A program made the position numbers and the translations under genes. From Mycolicibacterium anyangense (GTDB lineage Bacteria; Actinomycetota; Actinomycetes; Mycobacteriales; Mycobacteriaceae), in contig NZ_AP022620.1 in assembly GCF_010731855.1 (NCBI RefSeq), positions 806,001-870,000 of the forward strand: DNA of 64,000 nt, written 5' to 3'. A model generated the notes under the pieces. It did not search any database. It saw nothing but the letters and a program-made list of their open reading frames with translations, and had not been told where the DNA came from. Shown here one piece after another: positions 35,876 through 44,487 of the stretch. Each line of letters starts with the position of its first letter. Positions within the stretch are counted from its first letter, which is position 1.

Positions 35876-36997
35876 ATGACACAGGTTGAACTGCAATCGG
35901 ACACCGCGACACAGGACCGCCCGAAGATCTGGGCGCACTCCGGCGATTCGCACTTGATGGAGCCGGAGGATATCTGGACGTCAAGACTGCCCAAGGATCT
36001 GGCCGACCGGGCGCCCCGAACCGAGCGCGGCGAAAAGTACGAGATCGCCTACGTCGACGGTAAGCAGGTCACCCGCCAGCTCAACGACTTCATGGATGCC
36101 ATGCGGCCGCCGGGATTCAAGGACCTGAAGATCCGGCTGCGCGACATGGATCAAGAGGGCGTTCGCTGCCAGCTCGCTTTCCCGTCATCCGGCTTCTGGA
36201 CCGTCGAGATCGAGGACCCCGAGCTGGCCCGGCCCGTCGCGCGGGCGTGGAACGAATGGGCCATCGAAGATTTCATGGGCCAGCAGAACCGCATCCTGGC
36301 CCCTGCCGTCCTGCCGCTTCCCGAGCCTGCCGATGCGGTGAAGGAACTGGAATGGGCGGCCGAGCGTGGCTTCCAGGCCGTCTTCCTGCCTACTGGAACC
36401 CCAGAAGGGCGCGATTGGGGCCTGGAGATGTGGAATCCGTTGTGGGACGCAGCGGCTGCCCACGACATGGTGCTCGCGTTCCACATCGGGACGGGAACGG
36501 CGACGGTGGTGTACCGCGGCCCCGGCGGTGCCGTGGTGAACTACATGGAGACCACCTATCCGGGGATGCGGGTGGTGTCGCAACTGGTTGCCAGCGGTGC
36601 TCTTGATCGCCATCCCGACTTGAAAATGCTTGTCGCAGAGGGTGGTGCCGGTTGGGTGCCGGCCATTGGAGATCGCATGGACGAGGCGTATCGCCAGCAT
36701 GGGATGTTCGTGCGTCCGCGGTTGGATCGGCTCCCGAGCGAGATCGTCCGCAGCCAGGTCTACACCTCGTTCCAGCACGACATCAGCGCGGTGCAGGTCA
36801 TCGAGGACACCAACTACTACAACGTGATGTGGGGTGATGACTACCCGCACCTGGAGGGCACCTACGGTCACACGCAGGACACCCTGCATCAGGTCTTCGA
36901 CGGTGTCGACGCGCGCATCAAGGACCGGGTGTTGCGCGGCACGTTCGAGGAGCTGTTCACGGTGCCTGCCACCGAAGATCTGACCGTCGCCTGCTGA
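35876..36997 (+). CDS. Amidohydrolase-2 family TIM-barrel hydrolase
   Basis: 373 residues from ATG 35876; GGAAGG lies 8 bases upstream. HSGDSHLMEPEDIW near residue 20 supplies the D-x-H metal site, AFHIGTG a histidine near 200, and MWGDDYPHLEGTYGHT the late aspartate. Members act as metal-dependent hydrolases or decarboxylases in aromatic, terpenoid or steroid catabolism. The substrate is unknown. A strong terminator follows 10 bases after the stop. An upstream extension of the frame to 35162 is antisense to FadE and not real. Confidence 0.9.
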   Translation: MTQVELQSDTATQDRPKIWAHSGDSHLMEPEDIWTSRLPKDLADRAPRTERGEKYEIAYVDGKQVTRQLNDFMDAMRPPGFKDLKIRLRDMDQEGVRCQLAFPSSGFWTVEIEDPELARPVARAWNEWAIEDFMGQQNRILAPAVLPLPEPADAVKELEWAAERGFQAVFLPTGTPEGRDWGLEMWNPLWDAAAAHDMVLAFHIGTGTATVVYRGPGGAVVNYMETTYPGMRVVSQLVASGALDRHPDLKMLVAEGGAGWVPAIGDRMDEAYRQHGMFVRPRLDRLPSEIVRSQVYTSFQHDISAVQVIEDTNYYNVMWGDDYPHLEGTYGHTQDTLHQVFDGVDARIKDRVLRGTFEELFTVPATEDLTVAC

Positions 36998-37006
36998 CAC
37001 GCGACC

Positions 37007-37054
37007 AAACAGCAAGGGGGACAACCCGAATGGGTCGTCCCCCTTGCTGTTTTG
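37007..37054. terminator. Strong bidirectional intrinsic terminator
   Basis: Left arm 37007-37027 and right arm 37032-37052 pair over 21 bases with one mismatch around loop GAAT. It is flanked by A-rich and T-rich ends (CCAAAC and GTTTTGG). It lies between the convergent amidohydrolase and SDR genes and should end both transcripts. Confidence 0.9.
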
Positions 37055-37056
37055 GC

Positions 37057-37947
37057 TCAGCGGTTGATCTGCTCGCGGATGTCGTCGGGTAGGACCCCGG
37101 TGGTCATGTCGTCGGACTGTCCTAGATCGGTGGGGAAGATGATCGAGGTGCGGGAGAACTGCCCGCCGTCGGCCGAAGCGATGGTCTGTCCGGACATGTA
37201 CGCCGACTCGTCGGAAACCAGGAAGAGTGCAAGGTAGGCGTTGTCGCGCAGCACCGGCGGGCGGTCGAGCCGTAGTGGCATCGCGCGGTTGTCGGGATTC
37301 CAGGGCGTCATCTCTTCGTAGGACTTGCCCAGGACCTCGCTGTCCGGTGTCATGGCGAAGTTCACTGACATGCCATGGGTCGGGCAGATCGCATTGGCCC
37401 GGATGCCGTACTTGCCGAGGTCCAATGCGACGGCTCTGGTCAAGCCATTGCCGGCGGCCTTGGACGCGGCATACATCGGGAAGCCGGGATAGGCGTTCAG
37501 TGATGCGGCGGAGGTGGTCGCCAGCAGCGCGCCGCGGGCGTTGTTGGTGACCATCCACTTGGCGGCATGCTTCCAGGCCAGGTAGATACCGGTGACGTTG
37601 ACCGCAAAAATGTTGTCCCAGTCCTCAAGGCTCGAGTCCACGAAGCCCTGCATGCCGAAACCGGGTTCGGGGATGCCGGCATTCGCCCACATCACGTCGA
37701 TTCGGCCGTAGGCGGCGACCGTCTCGGTGACGAGTCGCTGCATGTCGGCGTCATTGCGCACATCGGCATCGACGGCGATCGCCGTGCCGCCGGCCGCGAC
37801 GACCTCGTCTGCGACCGCCTTGGCTCGCCCGGGGACGATATCGCTGGTGACGACCGTCGCTCCTTCGGAGGCGAACAGCAGGGCCGATTCTCGGCCCAGT
37901 CCCGAACCCGAGCCGGTGATAGCGATGACCTTGTCCTTCAGTCGCAT
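37057..37947 (-). CDS. Short-chain dehydrogenase/reductase
   Basis: 296 residues, ATG 37947 after AAGGAGG. The cofactor motif is TGSGSGLGRE, followed by ANAGIPEPGFG, catalytic serine in TTSAAS and YAASK as Y-x3-K. The roughly 50-residue C-terminal extension (after ICPTHGMSVNF) is longer than in the minimal fold. Likely oxidises a hydroxyl of the catabolic substrate. Divergent from the P450 at 38109 with a 161-base promoter region. Confidence 0.92.
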   Translation of the reverse strand: MRLKDKVIAITGSGSGLGRESALLFASEGATVVTSDIVPGRAKAVADEVVAAGGTAIAVDADVRNDADMQRLVTETVAAYGRIDVMWANAGIPEPGFGMQGFVDSSLEDWDNIFAVNVTGIYLAWKHAAKWMVTNNARGALLATTSAASLNAYPGFPMYAASKAAGNGLTRAVALDLGKYGIRANAICPTHGMSVNFAMTPDSEVLGKSYEEMTPWNPDNRAMPLRLDRPPVLRDNAYLALFLVSDESAYMSGQTIASADGGQFSRTSIIFPTDLGQSDDMTTGVLPDDIREQINR

Positions 37948-38108
37948 GTGCGACCTCCTTCTCTGGTGTCACGATGATTCACTCCGCCGGAATTATGGGT
38001 AAATCATCTTCCTGTATTGAATACCAGACGACCCGGCTGCTACTGTGCGATAAGTCACGTTACTACGTAAAAGTGTGGCCACACCAGCGACCCGACAGTG
38101 AGGTAGTG

Positions 38109-39308
38109 ATGACTCAAGCCACCCGATTCGATCCCCGGTTCGCCCCCTTGACCCTGCAGGTCAAGGACATGGCCGAACCGCAGCCGATCTACTATCAGAA
38201 GGCTGCCGAAGTCCGCGCCGAGCGGGTCGAGGGCGTGGTGACGCTCTACCGACTCGAGGACATCGTGGCGGTCAACCGTCACCCCGCGATCCTGGGTGCC
38301 GGTGGACGGGGCGGGTCGTTCGGCCACGAGGGCAAGTTGATCCCGTTGGAGATCGATGGTGAGGGTCACCGCAAGTGGCGGCGTCTGCTCGATCCGATCT
38401 TCGCGCCGAAGAAGATCGCCTTCCTCGAAGATCAGATTCGCACCCTGGCCCGGGAACTGATCTCACAGTTCAAAGAATCCGGCCATACCGAGTTGCACGA
38501 TTCGTACTGTGTGCCGTTGCCGTGCTTGACGTTTCTGCGGCTGTTCGGTGCACCGGTGGAGGATCTGGACTTCTTCGTGGAGTTCAAGGACGGCGTGATT
38601 CACCCGCAGGGCGAGACCATGGAAGAGGCCGAGGCCAACATGATGGTCTCGGCGGCGAAGATCTACGAATACTTCGCGACATTCCTGGCGCAGCGAAGGG
38701 CAGAGACGGAGCAGAAGCCGGACATCATCTCGACGTTGCTGCACTCCGAGGTGGACGGCAAGCCGTTGACCGACGAGGAATTGGTCAACATCATGTTCCT
38801 CTTCATGTTCGCCGGGCTGGATACGGTGACGTCGTCCATGTCCTGCATCTATGCCTGGCTTGCCCAACACCCCCAGGAGCGTGACCGGCTCGCTGCCGAT
38901 CATTCGCTGATCCCCGCGGCCATCGAAGAACTGATGCGGTACGAATCGCCGGTCCCGGCCGGAATGCGCTATGCAGAAGAAGATATCGATCTCGGTGATG
39001 GCTTGGTGATTCGTTCAGGCGAAGCTATTCACGCGGTCTGGGCGGCGGCCAATGTCGATCCGACCGCATTCGAGGATCCCTTGACGGTGAAGCTCGATCG
39101 CGGCCGCACCAACCACATCGTGTTCGCCAGCGGCACCCATCGGTGCCTGGGCTCCCATCTGGCTCGACTGGAACTTCGCCTCGCTACCGAAGAACTGCTC
39201 GCGGCCATACCCGATCTCGAGGTCGATTCCGCTGAGCCGCTGGAATACAACAACTCGGCAGTGCGGGCCGCCCTCAAGCTGCCGGTGAAGTTCACCCCGT
39301 CAGCCTGA
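38109..39308 (+). CDS. Cytochrome P450
   Basis: 399 residues from ATG 38109, with GAGGT eight bases upstream. The I-helix reads FMFAGLDTVTSSM (Leu-Asp-Thr), the K-helix ExxR is EELMRYESP, and the haem loop FASGTHRCLGSHLARLELR has the cysteine. The haem loop has Ser-Gly-Thr-His instead of the common Gly-Gly-x-Arg/His. Size fits soluble bacterial class I P450s that use a ferredoxin; the single-cluster ferredoxin at 34214 is a candidate partner. Substrate unknown; hydrophobic acid or terpenoid/steroid hydroxylation is plausible from context. Confidence 0.93.
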   Translation: MTQATRFDPRFAPLTLQVKDMAEPQPIYYQKAAEVRAERVEGVVTLYRLEDIVAVNRHPAILGAGGRGGSFGHEGKLIPLEIDGEGHRKWRRLLDPIFAPKKIAFLEDQIRTLARELISQFKESGHTELHDSYCVPLPCLTFLRLFGAPVEDLDFFVEFKDGVIHPQGETMEEAEANMMVSAAKIYEYFATFLAQRRAETEQKPDIISTLLHSEVDGKPLTDEELVNIMFLFMFAGLDTVTSSMSCIYAWLAQHPQERDRLAADHSLIPAAIEELMRYESPVPAGMRYAEEDIDLGDGLVIRSGEAIHAVWAAANVDPTAFEDPLTVKLDRGRTNHIVFASGTHRCLGSHLARLELRLATEELLAAIPDLEVDSAEPLEYNNSAVRAALKLPVKFTPSA

Positions 39309-39403
39309 GTGCTCATCAGAGCGATGTCCGCTGTTGCTTGTGACAACGCACGCGCGAGCAGTTGGCCCACCGTCCTGACCGACGGCACCAACGTTGCAAT
39401 GGA

Positions 39404-40084
39404 ATGGATGTGACGACGACTCTAGGCAATCCGGGCCCGAGATCGACTGCATTGCCGGATTGGTTGTCCAGCCGGCCGGCGGATCGGCGGTTATGGCGTT
39501 CAGACCTGTTGGCAGGTCTAAAGACTCACTCAGGCCGCTTCATCTACCCACCGTTGACAGCATCGTCGCGCGATGCATCAGTTCTCATCGCCGTCCACGA
39601 AGCTCAAAGCACCGGTCTCGAAGTGGTTCTGATCAAGCGTGCGGCTGACATCGGCACGCACCGTGGCGATATCGCCTTTCCGGGCGGCAGCGTGGATCAG
39701 GGGGAGGGCCGCAGAGCGGCAGCGCTTCGAGAGGCTGAGGAAGAATGCGGTATCTCGCCCGATACGGTGACCATCGTTGCAGAGCTGAGCAACCATCCGA
39801 CGATCGACGGGATGAACATCTGGCCCTATGTTGCGACGGTGAGTAGCCTGCCTAGCGCGACCCACCGCTGCATCGAGGTTCAATATGTGATCGTGAAGCC
39901 ACTGTCGGAGCTCGTTGCCGACGGGGCATGGTCCCGAAGGCCCTGGGCCGGCAATCCATCAGTCGTCTTGGACTACTTCGATATCGATGGCACATCGGCC
40001 TGGGGGACCACCGGCACGTTGTTGCGCGAGCTCTTGGAGATCTGCGTGGCCGGACGGATGACACTGAGCAGCGAGGTGACCTGA
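39404..40084 (+). CDS. Nudix hydrolase, CoA pyrophosphatase-like
   Basis: 226 residues from ATG 39404. The Nudix box GGSVDQGE to REAEEECGI is canonical, and just before it VVLIKRAADIGTHRGDIAFP matches the extra signature of CoA/acyl-CoA pyrophosphatases (UPF0035-type). It would cleave coenzyme A or its esters to 4'-phosphopantetheine and 3',5'-ADP. The stop overlaps the start of the alpha/beta hydrolase by 1 base. It fits a region full of acyl-CoA genes as a housekeeping step for CoA turnover. Confidence 0.87.
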   Translation: MDVTTTLGNPGPRSTALPDWLSSRPADRRLWRSDLLAGLKTHSGRFIYPPLTASSRDASVLIAVHEAQSTGLEVVLIKRAADIGTHRGDIAFPGGSVDQGEGRRAAALREAEEECGISPDTVTIVAELSNHPTIDGMNIWPYVATVSSLPSATHRCIEVQYVIVKPLSELVADGAWSRRPWAGNPSVVLDYFDIDGTSAWGTTGTLLRELLEICVAGRMTLSSEVT

Positions 40085-40998
40085 TGCAGGACAGCTACGA
40101 CGAATTCGGCTTCTTGACTGAAATCTCCTCCGAAGTTGGGTTTGCCGGACCGCTGCCCCGTGTAACTCGGGTGAGGTGCACGATGCCGGACGGCACGTCC
40201 GTGAGCGGCATCCAGTGGGGTGAGGACCCGCAGCTGGCCTTTCTCCATGGCGGTGGCCAGAACGCTCACACGTGGGACTCCGTCATCATGGCATTGGGTG
40301 TCTCCGCGCTCGCCGTCGACCTTCCGGGACATGGACATTCGGATTGGCGCCCGGACCGCGACTACTGGCCTGTTCGCAGCGCAGACGCCGTCTCCCGAAT
40401 CATCGCTGAATACGCGCCCAATGCCGCTGGAGTGGTCGGGATGTCGCTAGGTGGGCTGACAACGATCAGGCTGGCCGCGACGAACCCGGAGCTGGTTCGG
40501 CGCTCGGTCATCATCGATGTCACCCCATCGGTGTTCGCTCGGCAGGCCGAGATGACGACCGCGCAGCGCGGTACGACGGCGCTGGTTTCTGGGCCAAGAG
40601 TCTTTGAGAGCCTGGCGAATATGGTCGCCGCTGCCACAGCGAGGGCGCCGCACCGCAGCGAGGTGAGCATCCGTCGCGGGGTGCGGCACAACGCCAAGAT
40701 GTCGAGCGACGGTAAGTGGACCTGGCGTTACGACGACCTTGATCCGGCGGGGGAGGGCCCACCAGATTTCTCCGGACTCTGGCTGGATCTGGACGCGGCC
40801 ACCACGCCGATTGCACTTGTGGTGGGCGGGAATTCGGCATTCGTCGCCGAGGAGGACTGCAAGGAGTTCGCGCGCCGGCGCCCCGATGCTCTGATCGTGA
40901 CGATCGACGGCGCGGGTCACTCGGTGCAAAGCGATCAACCGGTCGCGCTTGCACGGTTTCTCCGGTCCTTCCTCTTCGCTAGCGAAGAAGGCGACTGA
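40084..40998 (+). CDS. Alpha/beta hydrolase
   Basis: 304 residues, ATG 40084 overlapping the Nudix stop. The oxyanion region is FLHGGGQNAHTWD, the nucleophile elbow GMSLGGLT, and the histidine DGAGHSVQ near the end; the acid is probably in the GGNSAFVAEEDC strand. DLPGHGHSDWRPD is a usual family turn. Could be an esterase, lactonase or C-C hydrolase; no lid feature decides. Co-transcribed with the Nudix gene. Confidence 0.92.
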   Translation: MQDSYDEFGFLTEISSEVGFAGPLPRVTRVRCTMPDGTSVSGIQWGEDPQLAFLHGGGQNAHTWDSVIMALGVSALAVDLPGHGHSDWRPDRDYWPVRSADAVSRIIAEYAPNAAGVVGMSLGGLTTIRLAATNPELVRRSVIIDVTPSVFARQAEMTTAQRGTTALVSGPRVFESLANMVAAATARAPHRSEVSIRRGVRHNAKMSSDGKWTWRYDDLDPAGEGPPDFSGLWLDLDAATTPIALVVGGNSAFVAEEDCKEFARRRPDALIVTIDGAGHSVQSDQPVALARFLRSFLFASEEGD

Positions 40999-41053
40999 TT
41001 ACCTGGCCGGACGGTGCGGGCGCAACGCAGCGACTCTGCGGTCAGTCAAGGTG

Positions 41054-42073
41054 TCAGGGCGTCACAAGGACTTTGCACTGCCGTGTGGGATCGGTCAGCT
41101 CGGTGAAAGACCGGTTGATCTTGCTGAGATCGACGACATCGGTGATCATCGGTGCCACATCGACCGTGCCGTCCGAAATCAGCCGCAGCGCTTCGGCGAA
41201 TTCCTGGGGTGCGTATCCGTTGGCGAACGTCAATACCAGTTCTTTCGAGGCTGCATAGATCATGTGCAGGGTGTCAGCCTGCATGCACACGCCCGCAACG
41301 ACGATTTTGCTACCCCGGGGTGCGAGGCGCATTGCCTCGTCGAGCACTCCGGGCGCTCCGGCTGCCTCGATGGTGACGCCGGGAACCACGATGTCGAACG
41401 GTGAGGCCACCGCCGGATCGACGGCGTGGTGGGCGCCCATCGATATGGCTACGGCTCGCCGCAGTGGCGATGGATCCGCCGCGATGATCGATTCGAACCC
41501 GCGCGCCCGCAATACGGCGATGATCGCCAGTCCCACTCCGCCGCATCCCAGGACGACGACCGCCTCACCGGGGCGGGGCGCGGCCCTGTTCACCGAATGA
41601 ATTCCTACCGCAATAGGTTCCGTAACAGCGGCAGTCGTGGCCTTCACGCCGGAGGGCACCGGAATCATCAGATCAGCGGTGAGTAGCATGCGCTCACCGA
41701 AGCCACATGCCGCAGAGTTGCTGTATACCAGCGGTTCGATTCCAGAATTGGTCAACAACGCGGGCATCGAGGTGACATAGGTACCGGGTGCGGGCCCCGT
41801 GGTCCCGGGCCCGTAATCGAGTACTTCTGCGCAGAACTCGTGGCCCATGTAGACGTCACGGTCGAGGTCGACGGCGAGCTTGGCAAACGGGGCATCACCG
41901 CCGATGGTCTTGGCGACGGCGACCATTTCCTCTGCGTGCGCGGAGAACTGAAGATCCGAGCCGCAGATACCACACGCCTTGACTTCGACGAGGGCTTGGC
42001 CGGGGCCCGGGACCGGTTCCGCAACGTCATCGATCACTGCCATTGCGCCGTTGCGCAGAACTGCTGCACGCAT
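41054..42073 (-). CDS. Zinc-dependent alcohol dehydrogenase (MDR)
   Basis: 339 residues, ATG 42073. The catalytic zinc ligands are in ACGICGSD (Cys) and MGHEF (His-Glu), and the cofactor fold has VVLGCGGVGLAII. The four-cysteine structural zinc lobe is absent; an insertion (AHAEEMVAVAKTIGGDA) follows the first zinc ligand, as in some mycobacterial members. Oxidises a secondary or primary alcohol with NAD(P). It lies 75 bases downstream of the FadE gene on the same strand, so probably one transcript. Confidence 0.92.
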   Translation of the reverse strand: MRAAVLRNGAMAVIDDVAEPVPGPGQALVEVKACGICGSDLQFSAHAEEMVAVAKTIGGDAPFAKLAVDLDRDVYMGHEFCAEVLDYGPGTTGPAPGTYVTSMPALLTNSGIEPLVYSNSAACGFGERMLLTADLMIPVPSGVKATTAAVTEPIAVGIHSVNRAAPRPGEAVVVLGCGGVGLAIIAVLRARGFESIIAADPSPLRRAVAISMGAHHAVDPAVASPFDIVVPGVTIEAAGAPGVLDEAMRLAPRGSKIVVAGVCMQADTLHMIYAASKELVLTFANGYAPQEFAEALRLISDGTVDVAPMITDVVDLSKINRSFTELTDPTRQCKVLVTP

Positions 42074-42148
42074 CTCGTCTCACTTCCCAACTGTGGTGAC
42101 CCGAACGTTCGTTGTCGCGACGCCCTGAGTCTGCTTGTGTCTGCTGGA

Positions 42149-43387
42149 TCAGAACAGGTCGCCGCCGGCTGCCCTGGCCGTGGTTCCGGTGGCCTCGAAC
42201 GCCTTGATCACGCTGCGCCCCACCGTCCAGCGGTGTACTTCGTCGGGTCCGTCGACGATCCGGTTCATCCGTGCTTCCGCGAGCCAGGCAGCCAGGGGGA
42301 GATCGTGGGAGTATCCGAGTGATCCGTGAATCTGCAGAGCGGTGTCGATGATCTCGATGAGCATGTTGGCGATATAGGTCTTGGCAATGGAGTTCTCGAT
42401 CCGCAGATCAAGCCGGCGCTCCATCTTGTAGGCCAGGTGCAGGATCATCAGGCGGGTGATGTAGAGCTTCTCGGCGCAGTCGGAGAGCATCCACTGGATT
42501 CCCTGACGGTCGGCCACCCGCTTGCCGAATGTGACTCGCTCACAGGCTCGCGCCGCCGCCATATCGAGAGCCGCTTGGGCTTTGGCGACACTCCACATGC
42601 CGTGCCGCAACCGACCGTATCCAAGGCGGTGCTGACCCATGGCGAAACCCTGCCCGAGTCCACCGAGGATGTTCTCGTGGGGTACTACCAGGTCGTTGAT
42701 TCGCACCTCGGCGTGACCCATCTGGACCTCGTCCCGATAGTGCGGAATGTCGCTCTCACCCATGATCGGGATATTGCGGACGATCTCGAAGCCGTCACTG
42801 GGCAGCTCGACCAGGAAGGTGGTGTACTGCTGATGGCGCGGAGCGTCGGGATCGGTCTTGGCCATCACCAGTGCCAGTTGTGAGATGGAAGCGCCTGAGG
42901 TGTACCACTTTTCACCGTTGAGAACCCAGTTGTCTCCCTCGCGGACGGCGGTGGTCTGCATACCCGTCGCGTCGGCGCCCGCCGCCTTTTCGGTCATGGC
43001 GAAGCACACTCGGATGTCACCGTTGACAAGCGGTACCAGGTAGCGCTGCTTCTGCTCCTCGGAGCCGTGTTCGATGAGGGTGAGCATGGTGGCGTCCTGC
43101 GGCCCCATGCAGTTCATCGCCCAGGCGCCAAGGTGACTGAACGATCGACCCACCTCGACCTGGACCACGGCATTGGCCAAGTGGCCCAGTCCCATTCCGC
43201 CGTACGCGACGGGGACAAATGGGCACCATAGACCCTCGGCGCGCGCCTTGTCCTGAACCTCGGCCACGATGTCGAAGAAGGGGCGGGTGCCAATCTGCGG
43301 CTCTGCCGGCAACACCACATCGTCGATGAACGAGGCGACCCGAGCGCGCAGCTGCTGGATCTCGTCGGGCATGTCGAAGTCGATCAT
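42149..43387 (-). CDS. Acyl-CoA dehydrogenase, ACAD11-like (FadE)
   Basis: 412 residues from ATG 43387; an upstream start at 43426 would run through the operator and is rejected. Signatures: CFAMTEKAAGADATGMQTT, WVLNGEKWYTSGAS, ALQIHGSLGYSHDLPLAAWL, and RIVDGPDEVHRWTVGR, the DGPDEVH form typical of ACAD10/11. Divergent from an APH-type kinase gene whose promoter shares the palindrome at 43407, which suggests joint control and joint function in removing a hydroxyl group from a hydroxyacyl-CoA. Confidence 0.93.
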   Translation of the reverse strand: MIDFDMPDEIQQLRARVASFIDDVVLPAEPQIGTRPFFDIVAEVQDKARAEGLWCPFVPVAYGGMGLGHLANAVVQVEVGRSFSHLGAWAMNCMGPQDATMLTLIEHGSEEQKQRYLVPLVNGDIRVCFAMTEKAAGADATGMQTTAVREGDNWVLNGEKWYTSGASISQLALVMAKTDPDAPRHQQYTTFLVELPSDGFEIVRNIPIMGESDIPHYRDEVQMGHAEVRINDLVVPHENILGGLGQGFAMGQHRLGYGRLRHGMWSVAKAQAALDMAAARACERVTFGKRVADRQGIQWMLSDCAEKLYITRLMILHLAYKMERRLDLRIENSIAKTYIANMLIEIIDTALQIHGSLGYSHDLPLAAWLAEARMNRIVDGPDEVHRWTVGRSVIKAFEATGTTARAAGGDLF

Positions 43388-43406
43388 GTGGCATAGACTG
43401 ACAGGA

Positions 43407-43436
43407 TTGACAGTCAGTGTCAACATCGGTTAGCTT
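43407..43436 (+). promoter_or_regulatory. Symmetric operator overlapping divergent promoters
   Basis: TTGACAGTCAGTGTCAA (43407-43423) is a palindrome with one mismatched pair. Its left arm TTGACA is a perfect -35 box for the plus strand, followed by an 18-base spacer, -10 TAGCTT (43431-43436) and, six bases on, the ATG of the kinase gene. The right arm gives TTGACA on the minus strand toward the FadE gene. A repressor bound here would block both. The TetR gene two genes downstream is the natural candidate. Confidence 0.6.
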
Positions 43437-43442
43437 CGGGAA

Positions 43443-44477
43443 ATGGCCTCCGCCGCAGTGGCACTCGAAGTCGACAAACTCGACTCCTGGATCGGTGATC
43501 GGCTTCCCGGACAGGGCATCCCGATGACCAGTCAGCGAATCGGTGCCGCCACCGGCATCGCCAACGCGTTGTTCCGGGTGTCGCGCGGCGAGCACGCATG
43601 GATCTTGCGCCGGCCACCGGCGGTCAAGAATGATCCCAGCGCCTCGAACACATTGCGGGAGTGGCGCATCCTCCAAGCGCTCGAGGGCACTGCGGTGCCG
43701 CATCCGGAGCCAGTGCTCTACTGCGACGATATCGAGGTACTCGGTACCGAGTTCATGCTGATGGGCGTGGTCGACGGTTTCACACCGGGCTTCGAACTGC
43801 CGGAGCCGTTCTCGAGCGACCCCGCATTGCGATTCGACCTCGGCATGGCCTACGTGGACGGCTTGGTGCACCTGGCCGCAGTGGACTGGCGGGGAGCCGG
43901 CCTCGATGATCTCGGCAAGCCGGACGGGTTCTTGGAGCGGCAGGTGCCGCGATGGCTCGGCCAGCTGGATCGGTACCGGACCCGCGAGCTGCCGGAGCTG
44001 GACTTCCTCTCATCCTGGCTGACGGCGAACAGGCCCGCCATGAGTCCGGCGGCCATCATGCACGGTGACTACAGCCCATTCAACGTCATGGTTGCCCCGG
44101 AGCCGCCGGCTCGGCTGGCCGCGATCGTCGACTGGGACACCGGAACCATCGGCGATCCACTCCTGGACATCGGACACCTGCTCGCGCGGTGGACCGAACC
44201 TGGCGAAGATCCCGTCATCATCACGCAGGCAGGTGGTGCGACCGGGTACCCCAGCCGACGGCAGATGGCTGCGCGCTACGCCGAACTCAGCGGGCGAGAT
44301 CTCACTTCGCTCCCGTACTACCAGGCACTGGCATTGTTCAAGCTGGCGGTGATCCTGGAAGGGTCCCATTCACGTCAGGTCAAGTCGGGTATCGATCCCG
44401 ATCGCACCGACATGGGACCGCGGGTGATCCGTCTCCTGGCCGGGGCGGCGGAGTTCGCTCGCGGCCAGCGCGTGTGA
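43443..44477 (+). CDS. APH-type kinase, acyl-CoA dehydrogenase partner
   Basis: 344 residues from ATG 43443, probably leaderless. The N-lobe contains ANALFRVSRGEHAWILRRPP; the catalytic loop is IMHGDYSPFNVM (about residue 205) and the metal site IVDWDTGTIGDP. Divergent from an ACAD11-like dehydrogenase with a shared operator. By analogy to ACAD11 and bacterial LvaA it may phosphorylate a hydroxyacyl-CoA for later elimination. Followed by TetR and two SDRs in one probable operon. No resistance function is implied. Confidence 0.9.
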   Translation: MASAAVALEVDKLDSWIGDRLPGQGIPMTSQRIGAATGIANALFRVSRGEHAWILRRPPAVKNDPSASNTLREWRILQALEGTAVPHPEPVLYCDDIEVLGTEFMLMGVVDGFTPGFELPEPFSSDPALRFDLGMAYVDGLVHLAAVDWRGAGLDDLGKPDGFLERQVPRWLGQLDRYRTRELPELDFLSSWLTANRPAMSPAAIMHGDYSPFNVMVAPEPPARLAAIVDWDTGTIGDPLLDIGHLLARWTEPGEDPVIITQAGGATGYPSRRQMAARYAELSGRDLTSLPYYQALALFKLAVILEGSHSRQVKSGIDPDRTDMGPRVIRLLAGAAEFARGQRV

Positions 44478-44487
44478 GACTGCGAGC

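Noticed and set aside
35162..36997. 611-codon frame extending the amidohydrolase upstream
   Set aside because: The extension is antisense to FadE and crosses the divergent promoter; ATG 35876 has a ribosome binding site and begins the conserved region.
38060..38070. TTAC-N3-GTAA repeat upstream of the P450
   Set aside because: Four-base arms are expected by chance in a 160-base gap; no other support.
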